The position numbers were made by a program, and so were the translations under genes. Positions 1 to 6,471 of a stretch of 13,020 bases of DNA are shown here, piece after piece. The DNA is from Candidatus Stahliibacteriota bacterium (lineage in GTDB: Bacteria; Hydrothermota; Tepidihabitantia; SM23-42): positions 1 to 13,020 of the forward strand of contig JAUWLY010000044.1 in the NCBI GenBank assembly GCA_030613445.1. The letters are read 5' to 3'. The notes beneath the pieces were generated by a model, which was not told the DNA's origin, made no database searches, and saw only the letters and a program-made list of their open reading frames with translations. Each line of letters opens with the position of its first letter. Position 1 is the stretch's first letter.

Positions 1-1416
1 CAGATGGTTAAAGAAGTAGCTTCCAAAACGTCTGACGTTGCTGGTGATGGAACAACCACAGCAACGATATTAGCCGAAGCGATTTATCGTGAAGGGTTAA
101 AGACTGTTACTGCTGGTGCAAATGCTATGGAAGTCAAGAAAGGAATCGAGAAAGCAGTTAAAGCAGTAGTTGACAATTTGAAGAAGTTATCAACAGATGT
201 TAAAGGGGCGAGCGACATTGCGCAGGTTGCAGCCATTTCGGCAAACAATGATGAAGAAATAGGTAAACTTATTGCCGATGCTATGGACAAGGTTGGTAAA
301 GATGGCGTTATTACGGTTGAGGAAGCAAAGGGCATGGAAACGAACCTTAAGGTTGTTGAAGGGATGCAGTTTGACCGTGGGTATCTTTCGCCTTATTTCA
401 TTACCAACCCCGATCGTATGGAGTGTGTCCTTGAAGATGTTTACATTCTATTGTATGAGAAAAAGATCAGCTCTATGAAAGATCTTTTGCCGGTGCTTGA
501 GAAAATCGCACAAAAAGGCAAACCGCTTTTGATAATCTCCGAAGAAGTTGAAGGTGAGGCACTTGCAACACTAGTTGTCAACAAGATAAGGGGAACTTTG
601 CAAGCCTCAGCAGTAAAGGCACCGGGTTATGGCGATCGCCGAAGATCCATGCTGGAAGATATCGCAGTTCTTACTGGTGGTAAGCTTATTTCAGAAGATA
701 TAGGTCTCAAACTTGAGAATGTGCAAATTTCTGATCTGGGTCAAGCAAAGCGGGTTACTATTGATAAGGAAGACACGACGATTATTGAAGGTGCCGGTAA
801 GAAGGTAGATTTGCAGGCGAGAATTCAGCAGATTAGAAATGAGATGGAAGAGACGACTTCGGATTATGATAAAGAGAAACTCCAGGAAAGGTTAGCAAAA
901 CTCGCGGGTGGTGTAGCAGTTCTTAATGTTGGTGCAGCGACTGAGATTGAAATGAAAGAGAAAAAGGCTCGAGTTGAGGATGCTCTTCATGCCACAAGGG
1001 CAGCAGTTGATGAAGGTATTGTACCAGGTGGTGGCGTTGCCCTAATTCGTTCGATATCACCTCTTGATACCTTGAAATTAGAGGGTGATCAGCAAATCGG
1101 TATTGATATTGTTAAGAGAGCTCTTGAAGAACCGACCAGACAGCTTGCTGCAAATGCTGGAAAAGAAGGTTCAGTAATCGTTGAAAAGGTTAAGGCAAAA
1201 GAAGGCGCTTTTGGTTATAATGTAATGACTGAGAAAATCGAAGATATGATTGCTGCTGGGATCATTGATCCAACCAAGGTGACACGGTCTGCTTTGCAGA
1301 ATGCTTCAAGTATTGCAGCGCTTCTTGTGACGACTGAGGCCGTAGTCGTTGAAAAACCCGAAGAAGAAAAAGCACCACCAATGCCACCAGGCGGTGGTGG
1401 TTACGGCGGATATTAA
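1..1416 (+). CDS. groEL: Chaperonin GroEL (60 kDa), N-terminus cut by window edge
   Basis: This is the large subunit of the ATP-driven cytosolic folding chamber that works with GroES. The reading frame is open from base 1; the first visible residue matches about Gln72 of E. coli GroEL, so roughly 70 residues lie outside. The ATP-site motif DVAGDGTTT is at visible residues 12-20, with Asp16 corresponding to catalytic Asp87. The apical-domain segment KAPGYGDRRR, the nucleotide-site region VEDALHATRAAVDEGIVPGGG and the late equatorial segment AAGIIDPTKVTRSALQNA are all present and collinear. The tail is Pro/Gly/Tyr-rich (PPMPPGGGGYGGY) instead of the usual GGM repeats, a lineage variant still expected to be a flexible tail. 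groES and the promoter would lie to the left and cannot be seen. The identity is secure. Confidence 0.98.
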   Translation, partial: QMVKEVASKTSDVAGDGTTTATILAEAIYREGLKTVTAGANAMEVKKGIEKAVKAVVDNLKKLSTDVKGASDIAQVAAISANNDEEIGKLIADAMDKVGKDGVITVEEAKGMETNLKVVEGMQFDRGYLSPYFITNPDRMECVLEDVYILLYEKKISSMKDLLPVLEKIAQKGKPLLIISEEVEGEALATLVVNKIRGTLQASAVKAPGYGDRRRSMLEDIAVLTGGKLISEDIGLKLENVQISDLGQAKRVTIDKEDTTIIEGAGKKVDLQARIQQIRNEMEETTSDYDKEKLQERLAKLAGGVAVLNVGAATEIEMKEKKARVEDALHATRAAVDEGIVPGGGVALIRSISPLDTLKLEGDQQIGIDIVKRALEEPTRQLAANAGKEGSVIVEKVKAKEGAFGYNVMTEKIEDMIAAGIIDPTKVTRSALQNASSIAALLVTTEAVVVEKPEEEKAPPMPPGGGGYGGY

Positions 1417-1434
1417 CATATAGTCTAAGGGTTA

Positions 1435-1468
1435 GGGTTAGGAGGCTGGATTTCTCGCTTCCTAACCC
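1435..1468. other. 12-bp hairpin between groEL and the zinc-ribbon gene
   Basis: GGGTTAGGAGGC (1435-1446) pairs with GCTTCCTAACCC (1457-1468) around a 10-base loop, with one G-U pair in RNA. It starts 19 bases after the groEL stop, so it could end or stabilise the groEL transcript. No T-run follows it, so it is not a standard intrinsic terminator. The left arm lies next to another GTTAGG, giving a short tandem GGGTTA look. Confidence 0.55.
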
Positions 1469-1491
1469 ATGCCCATCATCCATCTGGGGTC

Positions 1492-1809
1492 ATGCCTACT
1501 TACGAATACGAATGCACCAAGTGTAAATACAGATTTGAGGAATTTCAGAAAATCACTGATAAACCTCTGCAGAGGTGTCCGAAATGCCATAGTAAATTAA
1601 GGCGTTTGATTAGTGGAGGTGTAGGATTGATCTTCAAAGGGAGCGGATTTTACGCAACTGACTACAAGAAATCTAACTTGCCCCAAGTCCAGGAAAAAAG
1701 AAGTACCGAATTGAAGAAGCCAGACAAAAAACCTGGCCTGCCTGCTAAAGTAGATTCAAAACCGTCAAAGGTTACGGACAAGAAACCTTTAGAAAACAAA
1801 AAATCTTAG
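1492..1809 (+). CDS. FmdB-family zinc-ribbon protein
   Basis: This is a 105-residue protein with the N-terminal zinc ribbon of the FmdB (putative regulatory protein) family. It opens MPTYEYECTKC, the standard beginning of the family. Two CxxC pairs (Cys8/Cys11 and Cys29/Cys32) should bind one zinc. The family segment GFYATDYKK follows at about residues 52-60. From about residue 60 the chain becomes Lys/Pro/Ser-rich, basic and low in complexity, so it is probably disordered. The ATG is fixed by the conserved N-terminus; there is no good Shine-Dalgarno sequence. The name comes from a formamidase/amidase operon regulator, but the biochemical role of most members is unknown, so no specific target is proposed. 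It lies between groEL and lpxB on the same strand. Confidence 0.9.
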   Translation: MPTYEYECTKCKYRFEEFQKITDKPLQRCPKCHSKLRRLISGGVGLIFKGSGFYATDYKKSNLPQVQEKRSTELKKPDKKPGLPAKVDSKPSKVTDKKPLENKKS

Positions 1810-1872
1810 GTTAATACTTAGCTAAGCACGTTGATTTCCAATCAAAATTGCGTATCATTGGCATATAAGACG

Positions 1873-2931
1873 ATGTCAATGAAAATTGAAGGTCCTGTAT
1901 TCATCAGTGTGGGTGAGCCATCTGGTGATTTGTATGCATCATTCTTAGCCTGTGACATGCAAGCCAAAACGCCGGGTCTGAGAATCTTTGCAGTGGGTGG
2001 CAATAACCTCGTAGAGAGCGGGGTAGATGTTCTGATAGATTATCATAGAATGATGACGTTTGGTTTTACAAGCGGAGTCTTAACAGCCTATCGTAATTAC
2101 ATAATCTACGGTAAGATCGCACGCCTGATGTACAGGATTCGACCTAAGACATTTATTGCAGTTGCTTATCCAGGTATTAATCTGATATTATGTAGTTATG
2201 CAAAGAAGTTAGGTTGTAGAGTCTATTACTACTTACCACCGCAGATCTGGGCATGGGCAACATTTAGAAAATACTTTATCAAGAAATGCGTAGATAAAGT
2301 ATTTTCAGTTTTCCCATTTGAATACGAATTCTATAAGAAGATTGGTATTGATACAATTTATTTCAAAAACCCATTATTTAAAGGATTGAAGAATTACAAA
2401 AGAAATGATTTTAAAAAAAGAATCGGTCTCATGCCTGGTTCACGCAAAAGCGAAATCAAAAGGAATTTGCCGGTTATGACCGAGCTCATGAGGAAAATTG
2501 CTCAAGAGAGAAAGGATATCGAATTCGTGTTGATTTTGCACTCAAGTCTAATAGGAATAGGGGGTTCATGCCCGTGGTTCACGAGCCTAAATCTCGCCTC
2601 GAGGCTCGATACCGAGAGGAAGGCTCAACTCCAGGATAAAACAATAATTACAAGTGAGAATCATTATCAAGCCATGAAGAACTGTGATCTGTTAATTGTC
2701 TGTTCGGGCACTGCATCACTTGAGGCAGCCGCAATGGATATACCGCAGGTATTCTTCAATCGACCTTCATTTTTTGACTATCACGTGCTCAGGAGATTTT
2801 TAAAGATAAGGGAATACAACCTAACGAACTTGTATTTTGAAGAACCGAGAGTTCCAAGTTTTGTTTCTACAAGTAAAACTTACCTTGTCGAGAACTTGCA
2901 GAAATCGTTTCAAGATACTTTTTTTGATTGA
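1873..2931 (+). CDS. lpxB: Lipid-A-disaccharide synthase (LpxB)
   Basis: LpxB (GT19) joins UDP-2,3-diacylglucosamine to lipid X at the inner membrane to form the disaccharide core of lipid A. Family motifs occur in order, numbered from ATG 1873: GEPSGDLYA (14-22), YPGINL (99-104), PPQIWAW (122-128), PFEYEFY (148-154), MPGSRKSEI (187-195) and CSGTASLEAAA (277-287). The protein has 352 residues, slightly short of the roughly 380 usual. The segment normally reading like VGHPLxD is FKNPLFK, a departure. Residues of about 225-255 form an extra, poorly matching stretch encoded by a GC-rich palindromic segment. The frame also opens at TTG 1831, but ATG 1873 or 1879 puts the first motif at the usual distance. 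No clear Shine-Dalgarno site is seen; a TATAAG at 1864-1869 might act as a -10. Other lipid A genes are not in view. Confidence 0.93.
   Translation: MSMKIEGPVFISVGEPSGDLYASFLACDMQAKTPGLRIFAVGGNNLVESGVDVLIDYHRMMTFGFTSGVLTAYRNYIIYGKIARLMYRIRPKTFIAVAYPGINLILCSYAKKLGCRVYYYLPPQIWAWATFRKYFIKKCVDKVFSVFPFEYEFYKKIGIDTIYFKNPLFKGLKNYKRNDFKKRIGLMPGSRKSEIKRNLPVMTELMRKIAQERKDIEFVLILHSSLIGIGGSCPWFTSLNLASRLDTERKAQLQDKTIITSENHYQAMKNCDLLIVCSGTASLEAAAMDIPQVFFNRPSFFDYHVLRRFLKIREYNLTNLYFEEPRVPSFVSTSKTYLVENLQKSFQDTFFD
2573..2626. repeat. GC-rich nested inverted repeats inside lpxB
   Basis: CGAGCCT (2582-2588) is matched by AGGCTCG (2602-2608), and AGGCTC appears again at 2621-2626. CCTCGAGG (2597-2604) is self-complementary, and CGTG/CACG arms flank 2577-2579. 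The stretch is visibly GC-richer than its surroundings, stays in frame, and coincides with extra residues between two conserved LpxB blocks. Confidence 0.5.
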
Positions 2932-2956
2932 CGAATAATGTAATTTTGGCTATAAT
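2928..2956 (+). promoter_or_regulatory. Near-consensus sigma70-type promoter for the SDR gene
   Basis: TTGACG (2928-2933) and TATAAT (2951-2956) are separated by exactly 17 bases. The -35 box overlaps the lpxB TGA stop. Transcription should begin about 6-7 bases after the -10, at 2962-2963, essentially on the second of two tandem ATG codons, which implies a leaderless mRNA. Confidence 0.75.
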
Positions 2957-2958
2957 CG

Positions 2959-3804
2959 ATGATGAGAGAGGCTATTAATCTAGTGACAAGTCCCTTTGGC
3001 ATTGGCGAGAAGTTGATTTTTGAGCTATTGCAAAAGGGCGAGTCAGTTTACACAATATTTCCTTCTCCTAAAGGCGTCCCCATGTCCTTTCTCGGTAAGA
3101 TAAACCTTAAATATGGCTTCTTTAGATTTGATCGCGACACAGATGTTGATAAAGCACTACCCAGGAAAGTCAAGTATGTGTGGCATTTGTATGAAGTATA
3201 TAGTGGTTCTTTTACGACGATTTTCAAATCAAATCCATGTGCCACGCTGCTTTTGCTCGATTGGGCAAGAAAAGTCGGCGTCAGTAAATTCATATACCTG
3301 TCAAGTGGTGAGGTCTATGGTCAGGGACATGACCTCGATGAAAAGGCTGGCTATGACCCGCACAGCTTCTATGCGACGACTAAATTCGAGACAGAAATAC
3401 TCTTCCGCTATTATTTTAGGTCATTTGCATTGCATACGGCGAGGGTTTTCTTTCCATTTGGAAAGAATTCACCGCCTGGACATGTGGCGAACTTTTATCA
3501 AGCAATTAGGGACAATAGAAATGTTGATACAGAATACAGTGTTATCAGCCCGACTTGTATTGACGACACTCTTGCTCCTTTGATGAAGCTTCGGGATCTT
3601 GATGGGCATGAAGTGTTCAATCTCTGTGGGAGTTCGATCAGAGTTGATGATTTGATCGATAAGATTACATATGTGTGCACCGGGTCGCCAAGAAAAATTA
3701 GTGTTGGTAAGATCGAGCTCACCGGGAGCAATTCAAAGGCGAAGCAAGTTTTGGGTTATCAAGAAACACCCCTCAATGAGGCAATCAAGAACTCTTTTGG
3801 TTAA
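2959..3804 (+). CDS. Extended-SDR NAD-dependent epimerase/dehydratase-like protein
   Basis: This 281-residue protein of the extended short-chain dehydrogenase/reductase family is of the type that epimerises or dehydrates nucleotide sugars. It shows the strand-4 segment YLSSGEVYG (about 113-121) with the catalytic-type Ser, and the YATTK active-site motif (Tyr138, Lys142). The segment ARVFFPFGKN follows, where the family usually reads RxxNxYGP. The N-terminal cofactor motif, normally TGGxGFIG, is degenerate: TSPFGIG at 10-16. Cofactor binding is therefore less certain, and the protein may be a divergent enzyme or a reductase with another nucleotide preference. Tandem ATGs at 2959 and 2962 are both possible; the promoter geometry favours 2962. 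It follows lpxB and precedes a radical SAM gene, suggesting a surface sugar or lipid pathway. The substrate cannot be predicted. Confidence 0.85.
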   Translation: MMREAINLVTSPFGIGEKLIFELLQKGESVYTIFPSPKGVPMSFLGKINLKYGFFRFDRDTDVDKALPRKVKYVWHLYEVYSGSFTTIFKSNPCATLLLLDWARKVGVSKFIYLSSGEVYGQGHDLDEKAGYDPHSFYATTKFETEILFRYYFRSFALHTARVFFPFGKNSPPGHVANFYQAIRDNRNVDTEYSVISPTCIDDTLAPLMKLRDLDGHEVFNLCGSSIRVDDLIDKITYVCTGSPRKISVGKIELTGSNSKAKQVLGYQETPLNEAIKNSFG

Positions 3805-3851
3805 TAGCGTAGCATCGCAAAATACGTGGTTTTCAAACACCCCATAAGTGA

Positions 3852-5291
3852 ATGATTGATGTACTTCTTGTAAACCCCAGAGAACAGGGTAGTATTTTTG
3901 AAAGGATGCCCCCGCTTGGTCTGGCATACATGGCAGCTAACCTTGAGAAGCACGATCACTCAGTTAACATAGTGGATTTGGAAGTGGGGAGAAATGAACT
4001 CGGTCCGTGGTTAGAAAAGTCCAAACCAAAGTACGTGGGTATTTCCGGTACAACGCATACGCGTTTTGAGTCTTTTCGTTTGGCAAAAGAAACTAAAGAA
4101 TTCGATACAGCCATTGCTACTATCTATGGTGGGGTCCACGCTACTTTCACTGATATTGAGACCCTGGAGTATGTTCCGGATATCGACTATGTGGTACGTG
4201 GTGAAGGTGAACATACTATTGTTTCGCTGGTTAATGCCCTTGAAAAGGGCAAAGATCTCAGTAAGGTTAGGGGCATAACCTATCGTGACCACGAAGGTAT
4301 CCATAGAAATCCCCCGGCTGAACGCATCCATGTTCTTGACGATTTGCCGGCACCAGCTTACCATTTACTTAATATTAACAAGTATGCGCTCAATATGGAA
4401 TTCATTGACAAGCGGGGTATTTCAACTATCACTTCGCGTGGTTGTCTTGCTCGATGCAGCTTTTGCTCAGCTAGCCGTATGTTTAACCATCAGGTTACAA
4501 CGCACTCGGCGCCGCGTGTCTTGGATGACATTGAGTTGCTCTTTGACAAATTTGGATACAAGGGCATAAAGATTTTCGATAGTACGCTAACTATGCAGCA
4601 AGAACATGTAAATAATCTATGTGACGAAATCACGCGCCGCAGATTGAATTTCCCCTGGGAATGTGAGATACGGGTAGGTACGGTAGATCAAGAAATGCTT
4701 GAGAAGATGATTGGTGCCGGATGTTATTACGTAAACTTTGGCGTAGAGTCAGCAAGTCAGAAGGTATTGAATCTTATGCGTAAAGGTTTTACAGTAGAAC
4801 AGGCACAGGAGCTCTTGGATTGGTGCATTAGAATCGGGTTGAAGACAAAGGTCTTTTTTTCCTTTGGCCACATCGGCGAGAGCATGGAAGATGTGGAAAA
4901 AACATTCGAGTTTATTGACAAAAACGTGGACAAAATAACAACTGTTGCGAGCGGCGCTGGTGTCAGAATTTATCCTGGTACGTATTTGGAAGAGTACGCC
5001 GTGAAAAACAGATTTCTGCCCGAGGAGTTCAAGTGGAGTCTGCCTTATGATGATGAACGGTTGGAATCGATACTCCAGACAAGATGTGTACCAATCTTGC
5101 TCCAACCTCAGCTTGGTTTTGTAGAGCTCGAAAGAATCGCGCTCAGGATTTACCGTCGAAGGTTCAGCGGCTTCATGGGTTTAAAACGGGGGCTTCCAAA
5201 GATTACTGATAAAGATAAACTTAGAAAGTTGTGGCAGCTTCTGAAAATTCAGTTCAGGCAGGTTTTCAAAAAAGACCGGTCGTTGAAATGA
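3852..5291 (+). CDS. B12-binding-domain radical SAM protein (BchE-like class)
   Basis: This 479-residue protein begins with a cobalamin-binding-type Rossmann domain (about 1-135, including NPRE, PPLGLAYMAANLE, IYGGVHATF and VVRGEGE). A linker and the radical SAM core (about 188-400) follow. The iron-sulfur motif CxxxCxxC is Cys198, Cys202 and Cys205, inside SRGCLARCSFCSASR. The segment YYVNFGVESASQKVLNLMRKG, at about 277-297, is typical of the core's later strands. The classical DxHxxG cobalamin motif is not evident, as in many relatives, so B12 dependence is uncertain. Members methylate or rearrange lipids, porphyrins and natural products; the substrate here is unknown. The ATG was chosen because the domain starts immediately; no Shine-Dalgarno site is evident. 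The gene begins 47 bases after the SDR stop and its own TGA overlaps the next start codon. Confidence 0.93.
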   Translation: MIDVLLVNPREQGSIFERMPPLGLAYMAANLEKHDHSVNIVDLEVGRNELGPWLEKSKPKYVGISGTTHTRFESFRLAKETKEFDTAIATIYGGVHATFTDIETLEYVPDIDYVVRGEGEHTIVSLVNALEKGKDLSKVRGITYRDHEGIHRNPPAERIHVLDDLPAPAYHLLNINKYALNMEFIDKRGISTITSRGCLARCSFCSASRMFNHQVTTHSAPRVLDDIELLFDKFGYKGIKIFDSTLTMQQEHVNNLCDEITRRRLNFPWECEIRVGTVDQEMLEKMIGAGCYYVNFGVESASQKVLNLMRKGFTVEQAQELLDWCIRIGLKTKVFFSFGHIGESMEDVEKTFEFIDKNVDKITTVASGAGVRIYPGTYLEEYAVKNRFLPEEFKWSLPYDDERLESILQTRCVPILLQPQLGFVELERIALRIYRRRFSGFMGLKRGLPKITDKDKLRKLWQLLKIQFRQVFKKDRSLK

Positions 5292-6349
5292 GAATATTGC
5301 ATCTATCATTTGAGAATTTTCAGGATGTGCCAGGTTTACTGAGTCGCAGCCATAGATTTTTTGATGATGAAGGTGTTCTGGTGACTATGACACCTTCAAC
5401 CCTGGGTTTTCCCAATGGAATAACGCTAAACTACCCTCTGCTGAATTCTGGTTTGATGAAAACCATGCGCCGGATGACCGGGCGGCAAAACGTCAATGTG
5501 CTCGAACATGAATTGAAACTGAGGATAAAAGGAGAAGATTTTTGGCCGAGAATGTTCTTCAAGGCAAGAGATATGATCTGGCTCAATCAACTACACAAAT
5601 CATGGCGGCGCTTTGACCTCGGTAATTTTGATGTCTACCATTTTGATGGCGACTTCCCGTTTATCTTTGGTGACCGCATTTTAAGGAAACTTGAAAATAG
5701 GCGGATTGTAACTCATTTTTTTGGCAGTGAACTGAGGAAGTGGGGGATGAATCCATATTTACGTAAATTCGCTCAGTTGAGGTTTACTTCAGAATTAGAC
5801 CACACAAAAATAGATCCAGCATTGATATTTGTGCCGATACCATATGAAGCTGACCACATTACGCCCAGAACACACGAGAATAAAGTGTTGAGGGTCGGGC
5901 ATTCTCCAACCCGTCGGTTAGCAAAAGGTACTGGAGATATTATCAGAGTAATAAATAATCTGAAAAAGAGGCTCAATTTCGAGTTTCTCCTTATTGAAGG
6001 TGTTTCCAATAGGCAATGTATGGAGCTCAAAGCGACGTGCGATATCGGCATTGACCAGATAGGTAATTATGCAGGTACTGGTTATGGACGGAGCGGGCTT
6101 GAATTTCTGGCTTTAGGTATCCCAACGATAACAGAAATTCCTGGTGAATACGAACACCTATTACCAGGATGTCCTTTTATAAATGCAACGGTGAGTGACT
6201 TTGAAGATGTTCTGTACAAACTCTTAATTGATGGAGCATTGCGTCAGCAGAAAAGTACCCAGGGTATCAAATGGGTAAATGATTTTCCAGCACCGAAGCG
6301 TATCATTACAAAAATATATGAGGAATACCGTAAACTCAACTGGGTTTAA
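5288..6349 (+). CDS. GT4-like glycosyltransferase
   Basis: This 353-residue protein has two-Rossmann GT-B architecture. The N-terminal half contains DVYHFDGDFPF and THFFGSELRKWG (about 142-153), the acceptor-side pattern seen in GT4-type enzymes. The C-terminal half has VGHSPTRRLAKGT (about 203-215), a donor-phosphate-type segment, and GTGYGRSGLEFLALGIPTI (about 263-281), in which the Glu probably binds the nucleotide sugar. The frame extends upstream to 5231, but ATG 5288 is preferred: it gives MRILHLSF, a normal beta-strand beginning for this fold, and overlaps the preceding TGA as ATGA. That overlap implies translational coupling with the radical SAM protein, so the two probably act in one pathway. 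Donor and acceptor are unknown. The protein is cytosolic or peripheral; no membrane segment is visible. Confidence 0.85.
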   Translation: MRILHLSFENFQDVPGLLSRSHRFFDDEGVLVTMTPSTLGFPNGITLNYPLLNSGLMKTMRRMTGRQNVNVLEHELKLRIKGEDFWPRMFFKARDMIWLNQLHKSWRRFDLGNFDVYHFDGDFPFIFGDRILRKLENRRIVTHFFGSELRKWGMNPYLRKFAQLRFTSELDHTKIDPALIFVPIPYEADHITPRTHENKVLRVGHSPTRRLAKGTGDIIRVINNLKKRLNFEFLLIEGVSNRQCMELKATCDIGIDQIGNYAGTGYGRSGLEFLALGIPTITEIPGEYEHLLPGCPFINATVSDFEDVLYKLLIDGALRQQKSTQGIKWVNDFPAPKRIITKIYEEYRKLNWV

Positions 6350-6384
6350 CCCATAAATAATAGGGACAAGTAGGTATTTAAGTC

Positions 6385-6412
6385 TTGACAAATCATTAAC
6401 TGCTACTATACT
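6385..6412 (+). promoter_or_regulatory. Promoter of the secreted repeat-protein gene
   Basis: A perfect TTGACA (6385-6390) is followed after 16 bases by TATACT (6407-6412). It lies 36 bases after the glycosyltransferase stop, in the only sizeable gap before the repeat-protein gene, and gives a leader of about 50 bases. The -10 is embedded in a 14-bp palindrome. Confidence 0.7.
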
Positions 6413-6420
6413 TAAGTATA
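6407..6420. promoter_or_regulatory. 14-bp perfect palindrome over the -10 box
   Basis: TATACTTAAGTATA is self-complementary over all 14 bases. It covers the -10 box and the expected transcription start, the classic position for a repressor operator. No regulator gene is adjacent. AT-rich palindromes can also arise by chance, so this is only a candidate. Confidence 0.4.
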
Positions 6421-6459
6421 AGAGAAAAGTTCACTTAATTCTTATAGAAAAAGACAGGT

Positions 6460-6465
6460 GGAGGT
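6460..6465 (+). promoter_or_regulatory. Strong Shine-Dalgarno site
   Basis: GGAGGT ends six bases before ATG 6472. It fixes that start. It also contrasts with the lack of any clear Shine-Dalgarno sequence before the zinc-ribbon gene, lpxB, the SDR gene and ispA. Confidence 0.85.
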
Positions 6466-6471
6466 AAAGAT

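Noticed and set aside
1431..1442. Telomere-like GTTAGG repeat
   Set aside because: Only two copies, one of them part of a hairpin arm; no array.
1831..1872. TTG start adding 14 residues to LpxB
   Set aside because: No Shine-Dalgarno site; the extra residues match nothing typical, and ATG 1873/1879 gives the usual distance to the first motif.
2890..2931. Intrinsic terminator before the SDR gene
   Set aside because: There is a T7 run (2919-2925), but only a 4-bp CTTG/CAAG stem upstream.
4749..5105. 118-codon antisense frame in the radical SAM gene
   Set aside because: It lies wholly within a well-supported gene, shows no recognisable motif and has no promoter or Shine-Dalgarno site.
5231..5287. 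Longer start of the GT4-like gene at 5231
   Set aside because: It would overlap the radical SAM gene by 61 bases; ATG 5288 starts exactly at the fold's first strand with an ATGA overlap.
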